Assembly (NCBI RefSeq): GCF_023617245.1
Contig: NZ_CP067396.1
Span: 3,348,001-3,412,000 of the forward strand
DNA: 64,000 nt
Reading direction: 5' to 3'
DNA from: Lysobacter enzymogenes
Lineage (GTDB): Bacteria; Pseudomonadota; Gammaproteobacteria; Xanthomonadales; Xanthomonadaceae
This document shows, one piece after another, positions 37,951 to 47,687 of the stretch. A program made the position numbers and the translations under genes. Position 1 is the first letter of the stretch. Each line of letters begins with the position of its first letter. The notes beneath the pieces were generated by a model. It did no database searches and was not told where the DNA came from. It worked only from the letters and a program-made list of their open reading frames with translations.

Positions 37951-39627
37951 ATGAGTTTGAACCGTCCGTGGCTTGCCCACTATCCGCAGGGCGTGCCGGC
38001 CCAGATCGACGTGGAGGAATTTCCCTCCGTGGTCTCGGTGCTGGAGAACGCGATCGAGAAATTCCGCGACCGCCCCGCCTTCCGCAACTTCGGCAAGACA
38101 CTGACCTACGGCGATATCGACCGGCTCAGCGCGCAGTTCGCCGCCTACCTGCTCGGCGAGCTCAAGCTCAAGAAGGGCGATCGCGTCGCGATCATGATGC
38201 CCAACTGCCTGCAGTACCCGATCGCGACCTTCGGCGTGCTGCGCGCCGGCCTGACCGTGGTCAACACCAATCCGATGTACACCCCGCGCGAGCTCAAGCA
38301 CCAGCTCGACGACTCCGGCGCGAAAGTCATCTTCGTGCTCGACAACTTCGGCAAGACCGTGCAGGACGTGGTCGCCGGCAGCTCGGTGCAGGTGATCGGC
38401 ACCGGCCTCGGCGACATGGTCGGCGGGCTCAAGGGCCCGGTGATGAACTTCGTGCTGAAGTACGTCAAGAAGATGGTGCCCGACTACGACATCCCCGGCG
38501 CGGTACGCTTCCGCGACACGCTGACCCTGGGGCAGATGCACAAGCTGCCGCAGGTCGATATTTCGCACGACGACATCGCGTTCCTGCAATACACCGGCGG
38601 CACCACCGGCGTGGCCAAGGGCGCCATGCTGACCCACCGCAACCTGGTCGCGAACATGCAGCAGGCCGCGGCGTGGATCGGCACCAACGCGCGCATGGGC
38701 GAAGAGATCATCATCACCGCGCTGCCGCTCTACCACATCTTCGCGCTGACCGCGAACGGCCTGGTGTTCATGAAGTTCGGCGGCCTCAACCACATGATCA
38801 CCAACCCGCGCGACATGCCGGCGTTCGTGAAGGAGTTGCAGGAAAACCGCTTCACCGCGATCACCGGCGTCAACACGTTGTTCAACGGCCTGCTCAACAC
38901 GCCCGGCTTCGACAAGGTCGATTTCTCCGGCCTGCATCTGACCCTGGGCGGCGGCATGGCCGTGCAGCGCTCGGTCGCCGAGCGCTGGAAGCAGGTCACC
39001 GGCGTGACCCTGGTCGAGGCCTACGGCCTGACCGAGACCTCGCCGGCGGCGTGCATCAATCCGATGGACCTGGCCGAGTACAACGGCGCGATCGGCCTGC
39101 CGATCTCTTCCACCGACGCCTGCCTCAAGGACGAAGACGGCAACATCCTGGCGATGGGCGAAGTCGGCGAGCTGTGCATCAAGGGCCCGCAGGTGATGAA
39201 GGGCTATTGGCAGAAGCCCGAGGAAACCGCCAAGGTCATCGACGACGACGGCTGGCTGCACACCGGCGACATGGCCAAGATGGACGAGCAAGGCTTCTTC
39301 TACATCGTCGATCGCAAGAAGGACATGATCCTGGTCTCGGGCTTCAATGTGTACCCGAACGAGATCGAGGACGTGATCGCGCTCATGCCCGGCGTGCTGG
39401 AAGTGGCCGCGGTCGGCGTTCCCGACGAGAAGTCGGGCGAGGCGGTCAAGGTGGTGATCGTCAAGAAGGATCCGGCGCTGACCGCGGAGGACGTCAAGGC
39501 GCACGCGCGCGCCAACCTCACCGGCTACAAGCACCCCAAGTTCGTCGAGTTCCGCAAGGAGCTGCCCAAGACCAACGTCGGCAAGATCCTGCGCCGCGAG
39601 CTGCGCGACCCGCCGCCGGCGGCGTGA
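37951..39627 (+). CDS. rpfB: RpfB, long-chain fatty acyl-CoA ligase (DSF turnover)
   Basis: A 558-aa ANL-superfamily acyl-CoA synthetase of FadD type. The phosphate-binding loop is FLQYTGGTTGVAKGAMLTH (about residues 211-229), followed by GLTETSPAACINP (A5), the WLHTGDMAKMDEQGFFYIVD region (A7-A8) and the catalytic Lys near NVGKILRREL. In Xanthomonas the enzyme next to rpfF is RpfB, which activates free fatty acids and degrades DSF signals. Synteny with rpfF, rpfC and rpfG here identifies it as that gene rather than a generic fadD. The ATG at 37951 is preceded by GAGGGG. Confidence 0.94.
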   Translation: MSLNRPWLAHYPQGVPAQIDVEEFPSVVSVLENAIEKFRDRPAFRNFGKTLTYGDIDRLSAQFAAYLLGELKLKKGDRVAIMMPNCLQYPIATFGVLRAGLTVVNTNPMYTPRELKHQLDDSGAKVIFVLDNFGKTVQDVVAGSSVQVIGTGLGDMVGGLKGPVMNFVLKYVKKMVPDYDIPGAVRFRDTLTLGQMHKLPQVDISHDDIAFLQYTGGTTGVAKGAMLTHRNLVANMQQAAAWIGTNARMGEEIIITALPLYHIFALTANGLVFMKFGGLNHMITNPRDMPAFVKELQENRFTAITGVNTLFNGLLNTPGFDKVDFSGLHLTLGGGMAVQRSVAERWKQVTGVTLVEAYGLTETSPAACINPMDLAEYNGAIGLPISSTDACLKDEDGNILAMGEVGELCIKGPQVMKGYWQKPEETAKVIDDDGWLHTGDMAKMDEQGFFYIVDRKKDMILVSGFNVYPNEIEDVIALMPGVLEVAAVGVPDEKSGEAVKVVIVKKDPALTAEDVKAHARANLTGYKHPKFVEFRKELPKTNVGKILRRELRDPPPAA

Positions 39628-39715
39628 AGACGCGTGAGCATGGGTGGGACGCGGTGCGGGTAAAATAGCCCGCGCAACGCCCCGGTCCTGCAGAGAAACA
39701 AGCAAGAACCCGCGC

Positions 39716-39737
39716 AAGCCCCTCTCCGGAGGGGCTT
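39716..39737 (+). terminator. Intrinsic terminator between rpfB and rpfF
   Basis: Perfect 9-bp stem (39716-39724 with 39729-39737), TCCG loop, then TTTTATTTTT. It lies 88 nt after rpfB and 111 nt before rpfF. A TAAAAT hexamer at 39661-39666 upstream could also make it the 3' end of a short independent transcript (about 39673-39745). Confidence 0.88.
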
Positions 39738-39848
39738 TTATTTTTGCGGCGGAATCGGGGTGTAGCATCGATGCGTGGGCTCCAACCATCGCCGCTCGCG
39801 GCCCACCGCACCCTGCCCTGCGGGCGGCCATCGCCGAGGACCGCATCC

Positions 39849-40709
39849 ATGAGCACCATCGAAAAGCTGCACCGCGTACGCGCCTACCCCACCCTGCGCA
39901 TCGAGTCCGCCCCCGACGGACTGGCGCACTGGCTGTACATGCACGAGGACGTCGGCCTCGGCGTGCGGCCGTGCTTCCGCACCCCGCTGATGGAAGACAT
40001 GTGGGCGTTCCTGTCCTCGATCAGCCTGCGCGAAGGCCAGGCGCCGAGCGAATTGCGCCACGTGGTGCTGGCCTCGTCGGCGCCGGCGTTCAACCTCGGC
40101 GGCGACCTGGAACTGTTCTCGCGCCTGATCCGCAGCCAGGACCGCGAGCGCCTGCTGTCCTATGCGCGGCGCTGCGTCGACGGCGTCCACCACATCCACG
40201 GCGGACTCGGCGGCGACGTGCACACCATCGCCCTGGTCCAGGGCGATGCGCTCGGCGGCGGGCTGGAACTGGCGCTGTCGTGCCACACCATCGTCGCCGA
40301 GGAAGGCGTCGACATGGGCCTGCCGGAGGTGGTGTTCGACCTGTTCCCGGGCATGGGCGCGTACTCGTACCTGTGCAAGCGGGTCAGCCCGCGCGTGGCC
40401 GAGAAACTGATCATGGACGGCGCGCTGCTCAGCAGCGAGGAGATGCACCGGCTGGGCGTGGTCGACGTGCTGGTGCCGCGCGGCCAGGGCGAAGCGGCGG
40501 TGGCCGACCTGATCCGCCGCCAGCAGCGTTCGCCGCACTCGCAGCTGGCGATGAACAAGATGCGCCAGATCGCCCAGCCGACCAGCTACCAGGAACTGAT
40601 GGCGATCACCGAGCTGTGGGTCGACACCGCGCTGGCGCTGCCGGACAAGGCGCTGCGGACCATGGACCGGATCGTGCGCGCGCAGGAGCGTCGGGCCGTG
40701 GCCGCGTAA
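39849..40709 (+). CDS. rpfF: RpfF, DSF synthase (enoyl-CoA hydratase/thioesterase)
   Basis: Makes the cis-2-unsaturated fatty-acid signal DSF from 3-hydroxyacyl-ACP by dehydration and thioester cleavage. The 286-aa crotonase-fold protein has HVVLASSAPAFNLGGDLELF, IALVQGDALGGGLELALSCH and GVDMGLPEVVFDLFPGMGAY. Glu140 and Glu160 fall at the positions of the two catalytic glutamates of Xanthomonas RpfF (E141, E161). The ATG at 39849 follows GAGGA. It converges on rpfC with only 25 bp between stop codons. An internal terminator-like hairpin separates it from rpfB, so it probably has its own promoter. Confidence 0.97.
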   Translation: MSTIEKLHRVRAYPTLRIESAPDGLAHWLYMHEDVGLGVRPCFRTPLMEDMWAFLSSISLREGQAPSELRHVVLASSAPAFNLGGDLELFSRLIRSQDRERLLSYARRCVDGVHHIHGGLGGDVHTIALVQGDALGGGLELALSCHTIVAEEGVDMGLPEVVFDLFPGMGAYSYLCKRVSPRVAEKLIMDGALLSSEEMHRLGVVDVLVPRGQGEAAVADLIRRQQRSPHSQLAMNKMRQIAQPTSYQELMAITELWVDTALALPDKALRTMDRIVRAQERRAVAA

Positions 40710-40734
40710 CCGCCATGTTCCCCTCGACGGCGTT

Positions 40735-42927
40735 TCAGGGGGAGCGCTCGTCGCCGTCACGCGCGTGGCGTTGCCGCTCGCGTGCTTCGAGCGCTTCCCG
40801 GCCCTGGGCCAGACGCTCGTTCAACGCACCCTGCCGGGATCGCCACTCGGCAGCGACCTGCCAATCCGGCAGCCGCATCAGATCGCCGGCCGCGGCCGCG
40901 AGCCTGACCAACCCCAGATTGCTCGCCACGCCCTTGAGCGCGTGGCCGTGTTCGCGCACGCGTTCCCACTGGCCGCGCTCGCCCGCGTCGGCCAGGGCGA
41001 CGATGCAGCCGTCGGCGTCGCGCAGGCACTGGGCGACGAATTCGCGCTCGAAGCCCTCGCCCATGCCGAGGCTGCCGAGTTCGTCGAGCACCGAAGGATC
41101 GAAACCGTTGTCCTGCTGAGCGCCGGACGACGCGGCCTCCGTGCGCGCCGGCATCGGCGCGGCGGCGGCGATGCGGCCGGCGGCCGCGATCTCGGCCAGC
41201 GTATCGAGCAGGCGCACGGTCGATACCGGCTTGGCCAGGAACGCGCGCGCCCCGGCCTGCTGGCAGGCCTGGATCGAATCGGGCGTGACGTCGGCGCTGA
41301 GCACCACCACCGGCGTGCGCCGGCCGCCGCCGGCTTCCATCACCCGCAGCTCGCGCAGCAGGTCCAGGCCGCTGATGCCGGGCATGTGCAGGTCGGCGAC
41401 CACCGCGTCGTAGTCGCTCACCGCCAGCGCGTTCAACACTTCCTCGCCGCCGTCGACGCAGACCGCGCGATGGCCGGCCTTCTGCAACAGCCGCTGCAGC
41501 ACCATGCGGTTGGCGGCGTGGTCGTCGGCGACCAGCACCTGCAGGCTGCGCACCCGCGCGCGGTGGCGCAGGAACGGGTCGGAAAAGGCGATGACGTTTT
41601 CCGGATCGTTGCGCGGGGTCGGCTCGACCGCGTCGGCCTCGGCCAGGGCCGGCTCCGGCACCGGCGCCACGCGCTGGAACGGCAGCTCCACCCAGAACCG
41701 GCTGCCGCGCTGCTCGGTGCTCTCGAAGCCGATGCTGCCGCCCATGGCTTCGGTCAGGCCCTTGGCGATGGTGGTGCCCAGGCCGGTGCCGCCGTAGCGG
41801 CGCGCCAGGCTGACGTCGGCCTGCTCGAACGCCTCGAACAGGCGCTGGCGCATCGCCAGCGGAATGCCGATGCCGGTATCGGTCACGGTGAAACGCAGGC
41901 GCACCCCGCCGCTGTCGGCCTGGCCGACCACGCCGAGTTCCAGCCGCACGCTGCCGTGGTCGGTGAACTTGACCGCGTTGCCGGTGAGATTCAGCAGCAC
42001 CTGGCGCAGATGGCCGACATCGCCGCGCAGCAGCGCCGGCACCTCGGCGGCGATATGGGTCTCGTAGCGCAGCTGCTTGGCCCGCGCCTGCGGTTGCAGG
42101 ATCAGGCCGATGCCCTCGATCAGTTCGCGCGGCGAGAACTCGGCGAGATTCAGCTTGAGCTTGCCGGCCTCGATCGCGGAAATGTCGAGCACGTCCTCGA
42201 CCAGCGCCAGCAGGCTGCGGGTCGAGGCCTGGATGGTGTTGAGGCACTCGCGCTGCTCGGCGTCCAGGCGCGTGGTCGCCAGCAGTTCGGACATGCCGGC
42301 CAAACCGTTGAGCGGGGTGCGGAACTCATGGCTCATGTTGGCCAGGAACCGGCTCTTGGCCTCGTTGGCGCGCTTGGCCTCGTCGGTGGCGCGCACCAGC
42401 TGGCGCAGCAGGCCGGTCAGGTACAGCGGGATCGCCGCCAGGCCCAGCTCCAGGCCGATGCCGAGCACCGGGTTGCCGCGCCAGTAGTCGCTGAACCACA
42501 GCACCGAGCCGAAGCTGGCCAGGGCCATGGCGACCGCGCCGAACAGATAACCGGTGCCGAAGCGCAGGCCGTTGCCGATGGTCACCCACATCAGGATCAC
42601 GTAGACCCAGGCCAGCGGCTCGCCGATGTGGATCATCGCCGCGGCCATCAGCCCGTAGTCCGAGCACATGCCGATGATCCGGCGCAGGTGCGAGCGGCCG
42701 GGCGCGGCCAGGATCCAGCCGATCAGCACCACGCCGACGCTGAAACCGGTGACCACCATCAGCAGCACGTTGTTGTACTGGACCACCGGCATGCCGCCGC
42801 CGCTGCCGCGCGCCAGCATGTAGGCCAGCACCACGAACAGCACGGCGATGCGGACGAAGGCCTGGCCGTGCTCGCTGTCCGCGCGTTGGGACAGCGTGGA
42901 CCGGAACCAGTTCAGCAGGCGGATCAT
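40735..42927 (-). CDS. rpfC: RpfC, DSF-sensing hybrid histidine kinase
   Basis: A 730-aa membrane hybrid kinase. The N-terminal input region has about five transmembrane helices (roughly residues 20-185). The HisKA domain has the phospho-acceptor His200 in NMSHEFRTPLNGL, and HATPase_c has NLTGNAVKFTDHG and DTGIGIP. The receiver domain has Asp512 in VADLHMPGISG, the same residue number as in Xanthomonas campestris RpfC. The C-terminal HPt domain has the His near 662 in HGHALKGVASNLG. It senses DSF, phosphorylates RpfG and, in Xanthomonas, restrains RpfF through its receiver domain. The ATG at 42927 has GGAG upstream and is 15 bp from rpfG. No rpfH lies between. Confidence 0.97.
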   Translation of the reverse strand: MIRLLNWFRSTLSQRADSEHGQAFVRIAVLFVVLAYMLARGSGGGMPVVQYNNVLLMVVTGFSVGVVLIGWILAAPGRSHLRRIIGMCSDYGLMAAAMIHIGEPLAWVYVILMWVTIGNGLRFGTGYLFGAVAMALASFGSVLWFSDYWRGNPVLGIGLELGLAAIPLYLTGLLRQLVRATDEAKRANEAKSRFLANMSHEFRTPLNGLAGMSELLATTRLDAEQRECLNTIQASTRSLLALVEDVLDISAIEAGKLKLNLAEFSPRELIEGIGLILQPQARAKQLRYETHIAAEVPALLRGDVGHLRQVLLNLTGNAVKFTDHGSVRLELGVVGQADSGGVRLRFTVTDTGIGIPLAMRQRLFEAFEQADVSLARRYGGTGLGTTIAKGLTEAMGGSIGFESTEQRGSRFWVELPFQRVAPVPEPALAEADAVEPTPRNDPENVIAFSDPFLRHRARVRSLQVLVADDHAANRMVLQRLLQKAGHRAVCVDGGEEVLNALAVSDYDAVVADLHMPGISGLDLLRELRVMEAGGGRRTPVVVLSADVTPDSIQACQQAGARAFLAKPVSTVRLLDTLAEIAAAGRIAAAAPMPARTEAASSGAQQDNGFDPSVLDELGSLGMGEGFEREFVAQCLRDADGCIVALADAGERGQWERVREHGHALKGVASNLGLVRLAAAAGDLMRLPDWQVAAEWRSRQGALNERLAQGREALEARERQRHARDGDERSP

Positions 42928-42942
42928 CGGGTTGCTCCAGGT

Positions 42943-44001
42943 TTACTCCAGGCCGGGCCTGCTGGGTACCGTGGAAAAACGCGCGCACAGTTCGTCCAGG
43001 CGGGTACGGCTGCGGATCAAGGCATCGACGCAGCGCGGGTCGAACAGGCGGCCGCGCTGGGCGTACAGGTAACCCAGCGCCGCGTCCACGTCCCAGGCCT
43101 TCTTGTACGGACGCGGCGAGATCAGCGCGTCGAACACGTCGGCCACCGCCACGATACGCGCTTCCAGCGGAATTTCCTCGCCGACCAGCCCGTCGGGATA
43201 GCCCGAGCCGTCGTAGCGCTCGTGATGGCGCAGCGCGATCAGCGCGCCGGCTTGGATGAAACGGTTCTGGCTGCCGCTGAGCAGTTCGTAGCCGATCTTG
43301 GGATGGCGGCGCATGATCGCCGTCTCTTCCTCGGTCAGCGGACCGGGTTTCATCAGCACCGCGTCGGGAATGGCGATCTTGCCGATGTCGTGCAGCGGCG
43401 CGGCCATCTCGATGACCCGGATCTCGTCCTCGAACATGCCCAGCTGTTCGGCGATGAGCCCGGCGATGTGGGCCATGCGCTCCAGGTACGCGCTGGTGCC
43501 GGCGTCGCGGAACTCGATCGCCCGCGCCAGCCGCGACAGGGTCTCGCGTTCGCGCTCCTCGACCTCGTGCATGCTCGACAGCAGCCGCTGCTCCAGCGAC
43601 AGCGCGCGCTGCTTGACGTTCTCGGACTGCTGGCGCAACGCCAGCAGGTTGCGGCAACGCGCGCGCAGTTCGCGCGGACGCACCGGCTTGACCAGGAAAT
43701 CGATCACCCCGGCCTCCAGCGCGGCCTGGCGCACCGGCTCGTCGCCGACCACGGTCACCAGGATGATCGGGATGTCGCGGTGCATCGGCAGGCGGCGGAA
43801 ACGGCGGGCGAATTCCAGGCCGTCGATGCCGGGCATGCGGTAGTCGAGCAGCAACAGGTCCGGCTGGTGGCTCTCGCACCACGCCAGCGCGGCTTCGGGC
43901 TCGCCGAAGTCGTGCACCTTCAGTTCGGACGCAATGTCCTCGATGATGTGGCGCAGCATCGTCCTGGCGGACGCTTGGTCATCGACGATAACGACGTTCA
44001 C
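42943..44001 (-). CDS. rpfG: RpfG, response regulator with HD-GYP c-di-GMP phosphodiesterase
   Basis: A 352-aa output regulator of DSF signalling. The receiver domain (about 1-125) has the acidic pair in VVIVDDQASA and the phospho-acceptor Asp53 in LLLLDYRMPGIDG. The HD-GYP domain (about 150-345) has HDIGKIAIPD and ALRHHERYDGSGYPDGL, the full HD and GYP motifs that hydrolyse c-di-GMP. The start is GTG 44001. An in-frame TGA lies directly before it, so no longer start exists. It is first in the rpfGC operon, with the promoter in the 454-bp gap upstream. Confidence 0.97.
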   Translation of the reverse strand: MNVVIVDDQASARTMLRHIIEDIASELKVHDFGEPEAALAWCESHQPDLLLLDYRMPGIDGLEFARRFRRLPMHRDIPIILVTVVGDEPVRQAALEAGVIDFLVKPVRPRELRARCRNLLALRQQSENVKQRALSLEQRLLSSMHEVEERERETLSRLARAIEFRDAGTSAYLERMAHIAGLIAEQLGMFEDEIRVIEMAAPLHDIGKIAIPDAVLMKPGPLTEEETAIMRRHPKIGYELLSGSQNRFIQAGALIALRHHERYDGSGYPDGLVGEEIPLEARIVAVADVFDALISPRPYKKAWDVDAALGYLYAQRGRLFDPRCVDALIRSRTRLDELCARFSTVPSRPGLE

Positions 44002-44455
44002 TCAACGGTACCCGTAGTGAGGCCGCCCCCTGCGGCTGCCGGTCTGCGAGCATACTCCGCCGCGCCGTGCCGAGGCAGCCGCCGAAAGTCCCGGCACACC
44101 CTGCGTGGGCCGGCATTCACCTGAAGCCATGAGCGATTGCGCGGCATTCATCACGCTTTGTACGCAAACCCGATAAGCCAACGGCCAGCGGGGGCTGGCC
44201 GTTGTCGATGGTGCACGACGTGGCGGCCGGGCGCCCTGGGCCGCTCGGCTCCAGTGCGCGGACCGCCGCAGTATGCCCCGATACGGTCGCGCGCGCTGCG
44301 ACCCGCGCGCGGTCGGCGCGGGCCTGTCTGCCCTGGCGCGGCGGCCGCTGACGCTGCGCGGTTCGCGCCAGGATGGTTCCAGGCGATGCCGCCAGCGCAC
44401 GAACAACCGACGCCGACGACACGCGCGCGGCGGCGCGCGGACCGCCGCGGCCGGC
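44002..44455. other. 454-bp intergenic region between lysS and rpfG
   Basis: Contains the presumed rpfGC promoter near 44002-44160 and one strong hairpin at 44179-44204. No gene-like frame with family resemblance was found. The lysS-proximal half (44260-44455) is very GC-rich without obvious structure. Confidence 0.6.
44179..44204 (-). terminator. Hairpin between lysS and rpfG
   Basis: Perfect 11-bp stem (44179-44189 with 44194-44204) with a 4-nt loop. On the minus strand only a weak T-rich tail (GCTTATCGGGTTT) follows, so it is a plausible but not canonical terminator of lysS, 252 nt after its stop. Confidence 0.5.
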
Positions 44456-45973
<1,518 letters not shown>

Positions 45974-46121
45974 GGTCTTGGCGATGCGGATGGGGGATGC
46001 GTGAGGGGGCAGATTACTGAAGTCCCGCGGCGCGTGCGCGAAACGCCGGCCGCGGTCGGCCGGCGATGCGGCGGGGCCGGGCGGGAATCCGCGGCGAAAG
46101 AGCGTCGCGATGAAGCCCTGG

Positions 46122-46147
46122 GGTTCCCGCGTTCGCGGGAACGAAGG
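46122..46147. repeat. Interspersed palindrome GGTTCCCGCGTTCGCGGGAA
   Basis: Perfect stem around a TT centre. With its flank GAAGCCCTGG it closely matches 59603-59635 (GAAGCCCTGGATTCCCGCGT...), so it is a second dispersed family, distinct from the GTAGGAGCGG palindromes. Confidence 0.75.
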
Positions 46148-46261
46148 CGGGAGGGATGCGCGTTGCGCCGGATAGCGCGAGCGAACGGAACGGACGGGAG
46201 GAACGGGGCCGACGCGGTAAGCCGGAGGGCGCCGCGGGCGCGCGATGGCGCCCGGGGCCGG

Positions 46262-46288
46262 GCCGGAGACGGCATCGCCGCCTCCGGC
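46262..46288 (-). terminator. Hairpin downstream of prfB
   Basis: 12-bp stem with one wobble (46262-46273 with 46277-46288), 3-nt loop, starting 7 nt after the prfB stop codon on the minus strand. No T-run, so an RNA 3'-end or stabilising hairpin is as likely as termination. Confidence 0.55.
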
Positions 46289-46295
46289 GCGCGGC

Positions 46296-47424
46296 TTACA
46301 CCGCGTCGCTGCGTTTCGAGCCCACTTCCAGGCCGGCCTTGAGGCTGGCCTCGACGAACTCGTCGAGATCGCCGTCGAGCACCTTCTGGGTATCGCTGCG
46401 CTCGATGCCGGTGCGCAGGTCCTTGATCCGGCTCTGGTCGAGCACGTAATTGCGGATCTGGCTGCCCCAGCCGATGTCCGACTTGGTCGCCTCGACCGCG
46501 TCGCGCTCGGCGTTGCGCTTCTGGATTTCCAGCTCGTACAACTTCGCCGCCAGCATCTTCATCGCGCGGTCGCGGTTGGCGTGCTGGCTGCGCTCGGTCT
46601 GGCACGCCACCACGATGCCGCTGGGGACGTGGGTGATGCGCACCGCCGATTCGGTCTTGTTGACGTGCTGGCCGCCGGCGCCCGAGGAGCGGTAGACGTC
46701 GGTCTTCAAGTCGGCCGGATTGATCTCGATGTCGATCTTGTCGTCGACTTCCGGCGACACGAACACCGAGGTGAAGCTGGTGTGGCGGCGGTTGTCGGAG
46801 TCGAACGGCGACTTGCGCACCAGCCGGTGCACGCCGGTCTCGGTCTTGAGCCAGCCGTAGGCGAAGTCGCCTTCCACCCGGAACGTGGCCGACTTGATGC
46901 CGGCGACGTCGCCGCCGCTGACTTCCATCAGCTCGGCCTTCCAGCCGCGCGATTCGGCCCAGCGCAGGTACATGCGCAGCAGGATTTCGGCCCAGTCCTG
47001 GGCCTCGGTGCCGCCGGCGCCGGCCTGGATGTCGACGAACGCCGAAGCGCTGTCCATCTGCCCGGAAAACATGCGGCGGAACTCGAGCTTCTCGACTTCC
47101 TTGGCGTAGCGCTCGACGTCCTCGACCACCGCCAGCGCGGTGGACTCGTCGTCCTCCATCTCGGCCAGTTCCAGCAGCTCCAGGCCGCCGACCAGGCCCT
47201 CGGTGAGGGTGTGGATGCCGTTGACGACCTTTTCCAGCGCGGCGCGCTCGCGGCCGAGGTTCTGCGCCCGTTCGGCGTCGTTCCAGACGTCGGGGCTTTC
47301 CAGCTCGCGGTTTACTTCTTCCAGGCGCTCGACTTTGGCGTCGTAGTCAAAGATACCCCCTGAGCGAATCCAGCCGGCCCTTGAGGTCGGCGATTCGCTG
47401 GCGGACGGGATTGAGTTCGATCAT
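46296..47424 (-). CDS. prfB: Peptide chain release factor 2, programmed +1 frameshift
   Basis: RF2 recognises UGA and UAA stop codons. The protein is encoded in two frames. ATG 47424 (MIELNPVRQRIADLKGRLDS) reads 25 codons to an in-frame TGA at 47349-47347. The ribosome then shifts +1 on CTT and continues from GAC at 47348 to the TAA at 46296, for about 375 aa in total. Decoding and catalytic motifs are intact: KSPFDSDNRRHTSF (SPF, RF2-specific) and SSGAGGQHVNKTESA (GGQ). If the shift site is ignored, the apparent gene starts at an internal codon near 47159 and loses its N-terminal domain. The frameshift autoregulates RF2: when RF2 is scarce the TGA is read slowly and frameshifting rises. Confidence 0.97.
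47346..47362 (-). promoter_or_regulatory. RF2 programmed frameshift site
   Basis: On the minus strand the sequence reads AGGGGGTATCTTTGAC: an internal Shine-Dalgarno-like AGGGGG, the slippery CTT and the TGA stop followed by C. This is the canonical bacterial prfB recoding element. Confidence 0.96.
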
Positions 47425-47498
47425 GTCCGGGTGTGTGCGTGTGCGGATGAACCGGCGATTCTAGCAGGCCACGAGGCCCCGCGCGGCCCGCCGCCCTT

Positions 47499-47660
47499 GT
47501 AGGAGCGGCGCGAGCCGCGACGCACCGTCGCCCGCCGCGGCGCAACCGACCGCCGCCCGCGCGGCGGCACGGCGACGGGCCGCATCGGCGCGGGAGGATC
47601 GGACCCCGGGGTTCGACGCGGCGGGCGGTGGCGTGGTCGCGGCGTGCGCCGCTCCTGCAG
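47499..47660. repeat. Interspersed palindrome (REP-like), copy 5, degraded
   Basis: One intact arm (47499-47521, GTAGGAGCGGCGCGAGCCGC) and a diverged partner (about 47634-47660, GGTCGCGGCGTGCGCCGCTC) are 112 bp apart, filling the gap between prfB and the VIT protein gene. Confidence 0.65.
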
Positions 47661-47687
47661 GCAGCCACCGCCGCCGCGTCGCGGCGG

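Larger units (their letters stand above)
45974..46295. other. 322-bp gap between prfB and lysS
   Basis: Holds an ATTCCCGCG-type interspersed palindrome at 46122-46147, a GC-rich hairpin just after prfB (46262-46288) and the lysS leader. No gene seen. Confidence 0.6.

Noticed and set aside
40765..44124. 1119-codon plus-strand open frame opposite rpfC and rpfG
   Set aside because: Antisense shadow of two unmistakable genes; composition is typical of reversed GC-rich codons.
47159..47424. prfB as a pseudogene because of the in-frame TGA
   Set aside because: The TGA sits in the canonical RF2 recoding site and the downstream frame is intact, so the gene is functional.
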